NCBI GenBank assembly: GCA_003956705.1
Contig: QZCP01000723.1
Coordinates: 1-64,000, forward strand
Direction: 5' to 3'
DNA from: Brevipalpus yothersi
Taxonomy: Eukaryota; Arthropoda; Arachnida; Trombidiformes; Tenuipalpidae
Length of the DNA stretch: 64,000 nucleotides
The translations under genes and the position numbers were made by a program. Below, in pieces: positions 62,516 to 64,000 of this stretch (the first letter of the stretch is position 1; every line of letters begins with the position of its first letter). Below the pieces are notes generated by a model. That model ran no database searches. It worked only from the letters and a program-made list of their open reading frames with translations, and was not told where the DNA came from.

Positions 62516-62997
62516 TATGAAATCCAATCACATGAGCTTGTATCACAAGAGAAAAAAATTTACATTCAATTAAATTAAAAACGGAACGATAAACATGATC
62601 ATTGAATATTTTTATTTGATGTAAACAAAAACTTTCGTTTCAAAAATTTTTTCAAATTTTTTTCATCTCAATTCAATCCTATTCACCAGATGACACTACT
62701 AGTTGAATCGAAAATTTTTTTCTCAGTTTTTTCTTCTCTTCAATTCTTGTTCTAATATTTGAGGCTCAAATTTTGAGCTTAAAGCTAGAACTTTTGGCTA
62801 GAATAGTGCAAAATGCGTATATAATTGAGCAAATGGATAAGATTGAAGATAGATGAAAGATGGATAGACAGTAATTGGGTTGATGAAATGTGTAAGAGTA
62901 TGGAATGATAATCCATCAAAAGTATCTGATAGTAGCGAAAATTCTGGCTGATCATGATTACTTATTGATGGATTATTTTTTGCCTTCCATCATCTTC
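62516..62997. other. Intergenic between HTATSF1 and tRNA-Gln
   Basis: Shared upstream DNA of HTATSF1 and the tRNA gene. Nothing else recognised. Confidence 0.6.
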
Positions 62998-63069
62998 GGT
63001 TCCATGGTGTAACGGTTAGCACTCAGGACTTTGAATCCTGCGATCCGAGTTCAAATCTCGGTGGAACCT
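62998..63069 (+). tRNA. tRNA-Gln (anticodon TTG)
   Basis: 72-nt cloverleaf. The acceptor stem GGTTCCA pairs with TGGAACC, and the anticodon stem CAGGA/TCCTG carries the loop CTTTGAA with anticodon TTG at 63,031-63,033. The T arm is CCGAG/CTCGG with loop TTCAAAT. No intron. The internal A box (TGGTGTAACGG) and B box (GTTCAAATC) are intact. A T-run (CTTTTT) eight bases downstream can stop pol III. Reads CAA, and CAG by wobble. Confidence 0.97.
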
Positions 63070-63405
63070 GTCTTTTTGTAGATTCTAGGGAATCCAGGTG
63101 ATATTTGATTGATGATTAAAAGTAGATTGTTACAGCTCATCAACGTCCTGGTGAGCTTGAAATCTTCTTGCTAGTGTGTGATATGCGAGCTTGTTAATTG
63201 CGATAGATTTTTGATTGATTTTTCAAGAAGCAATTGATCACGATATAGCAGTGAGATAGAATGAACTTTTTTTAGCCCGGAGAATAGCTGTTTTAGCATT
63301 CGGAGATGTAATGGCTTCATGATAGAAATTCTGGTACAGAAAGCTTTAGCAAAGAAATGTGATTAGAGGTAGGAAAATATTTGACTTCACTTTGTGTAAA
63401 AGAAA
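63070..63405. other. Intergenic between tRNA-Gln and MTNB
   Basis: Nothing recognised apart from the pol III T-run just after the tRNA. Confidence 0.6.
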
Positions 63406-63973
63406 TTACTTATTGCTCTCCTTAACTAATGATATGCCTAACTTATGCATTTCGACGGCCAGTTTGAACAAATAATCGTAACATTCGGCCATAGTTTTAG
63501 CTGTTTTCCAAGTTTTGCCCCACACATAAAAACCATGTCTTCGAACTAGAACGGCATTTGAATTTGGATATTTTTCGATCGCCTCAGCCATACTGGCTGC
63601 CAGATCAGCTTCGAAACATGTATTCTCTATGATCGGAACGACAAGTGTTTCATCAAATCGATGAGATATGTCAGATGATCCTTTCTTTATTCCTTTGATC
63701 ATCTCTTGATGGCTTATTTTGAATTCATTTCCATCCACAATCAGAGTTGCCAAAACAGCGTTTATCGAATGTGCATGGATGACAGAGCCAGCATTACGAA
63801 GTTGATAAGCTTTCATGAACAATGGTGTACATTCACTTTGTTTCAAATTTTTGGATGGTGAAGGACATTCCAGACAATCGCCTTTATCATTTAGAACGAA
63901 TATTTCCTCTTCCCTGATCATCTCTTTCTGTACACCGGATGGAGCGATATAAATTTTATCATCAACTTTAACA
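63406..63973 (-). CDS. APIP: Methylthioribulose-1-phosphate dehydratase (MtnB/APIP), 3' exon
   Basis: Class II aldolase-fold zinc enzyme of the methionine salvage pathway, cytosolic. Only the last exon is in the window: it begins after a TTTTCCAG acceptor at 63,974 with one leading base, then 188 codons to the stop; the 5' exon(s) lie beyond 64,000. Recognisable blocks are KIYIAPSGVQKEMI, NAGSVIHAHSINAVLATLI with the metal-binding His pair, FKISHQEMIKGI, and VRRHGFYVWGKTWKTAKTMA with the third metal His. The C-terminal helix (AECYDYLFKLAVEMHKLGI) matches the family. Intact as far as seen. Confidence 0.93.
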
Positions 63974-64000
63974 CTGGAAAAGTGGAGTAAAATTTGAGTT

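Overview
This window reads as a nuclear contig from an arthropod, most likely a chelicerate of the acariform-mite type. Directly seen: AT-rich DNA, split genes with mostly short introns (about 55-110 nt, GT..AG), TATA and AATAAA signals, one nuclear tRNA gene, and abundant (GA)n/(TC)n microsatellites. The chelicerate guess is an inference from the tandem secreted serine-protease and serpin families; the species cannot be named from sequence alone.

Layout. 1-22,275 is nearly gene-free: only the 5' part of a transglutaminase gene (2,552-3,964, minus) is coding. The rest holds about 16 long GA/TC tracts and one roughly 610-bp non-autonomous DNA transposon (15,421-16,028) flanked by TA. 22,276-31,918 is a compact housekeeping block: SDS22/PPP1R7 (+), COX4 (-), YRDC (-), a small cupin-like protein resembling the CENP-C C-terminus (-), eIF2B-epsilon (+, 7 exons) and an intronless legumain (+). 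34,259-52,000 is an accessory cluster of secreted proteins: two head-to-head serpin copies meeting at a near-perfect palindrome with an N at its centre, a decayed serpin, four trypsin-fold paralogues (one with the catalytic Ser replaced), a decayed protease, and two small Gly-rich secreted proteins that share a new-looking C-terminal module. 52,920-63,973 returns to conserved genes: a full ABCA-type transporter (+, 5 exons), amnionless (+, first exon not found), HTATSF1/Tat-SF1 (-), tRNA-Gln(TTG) (+) and the 3' part of MTNB/APIP (-, running off the end).

How the genes relate. The housekeeping genes act in unrelated processes: PP1 regulation, respiration, tRNA t6A, translation initiation, splicing, methionine salvage. 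The coherent theme is the 34-52 kb cluster: proteases and protease inhibitors that have duplicated, inverted and partly decayed side by side. The four proteases share an altered cysteine pattern: the standard C42-C58 pair is gone and a new pair (one Cys before the catalytic Asp, one after the domain) is present in every copy. This, the pseudoprotease, the serpin loop divergence and the two-gene Gly-rich family are the most novel material here.
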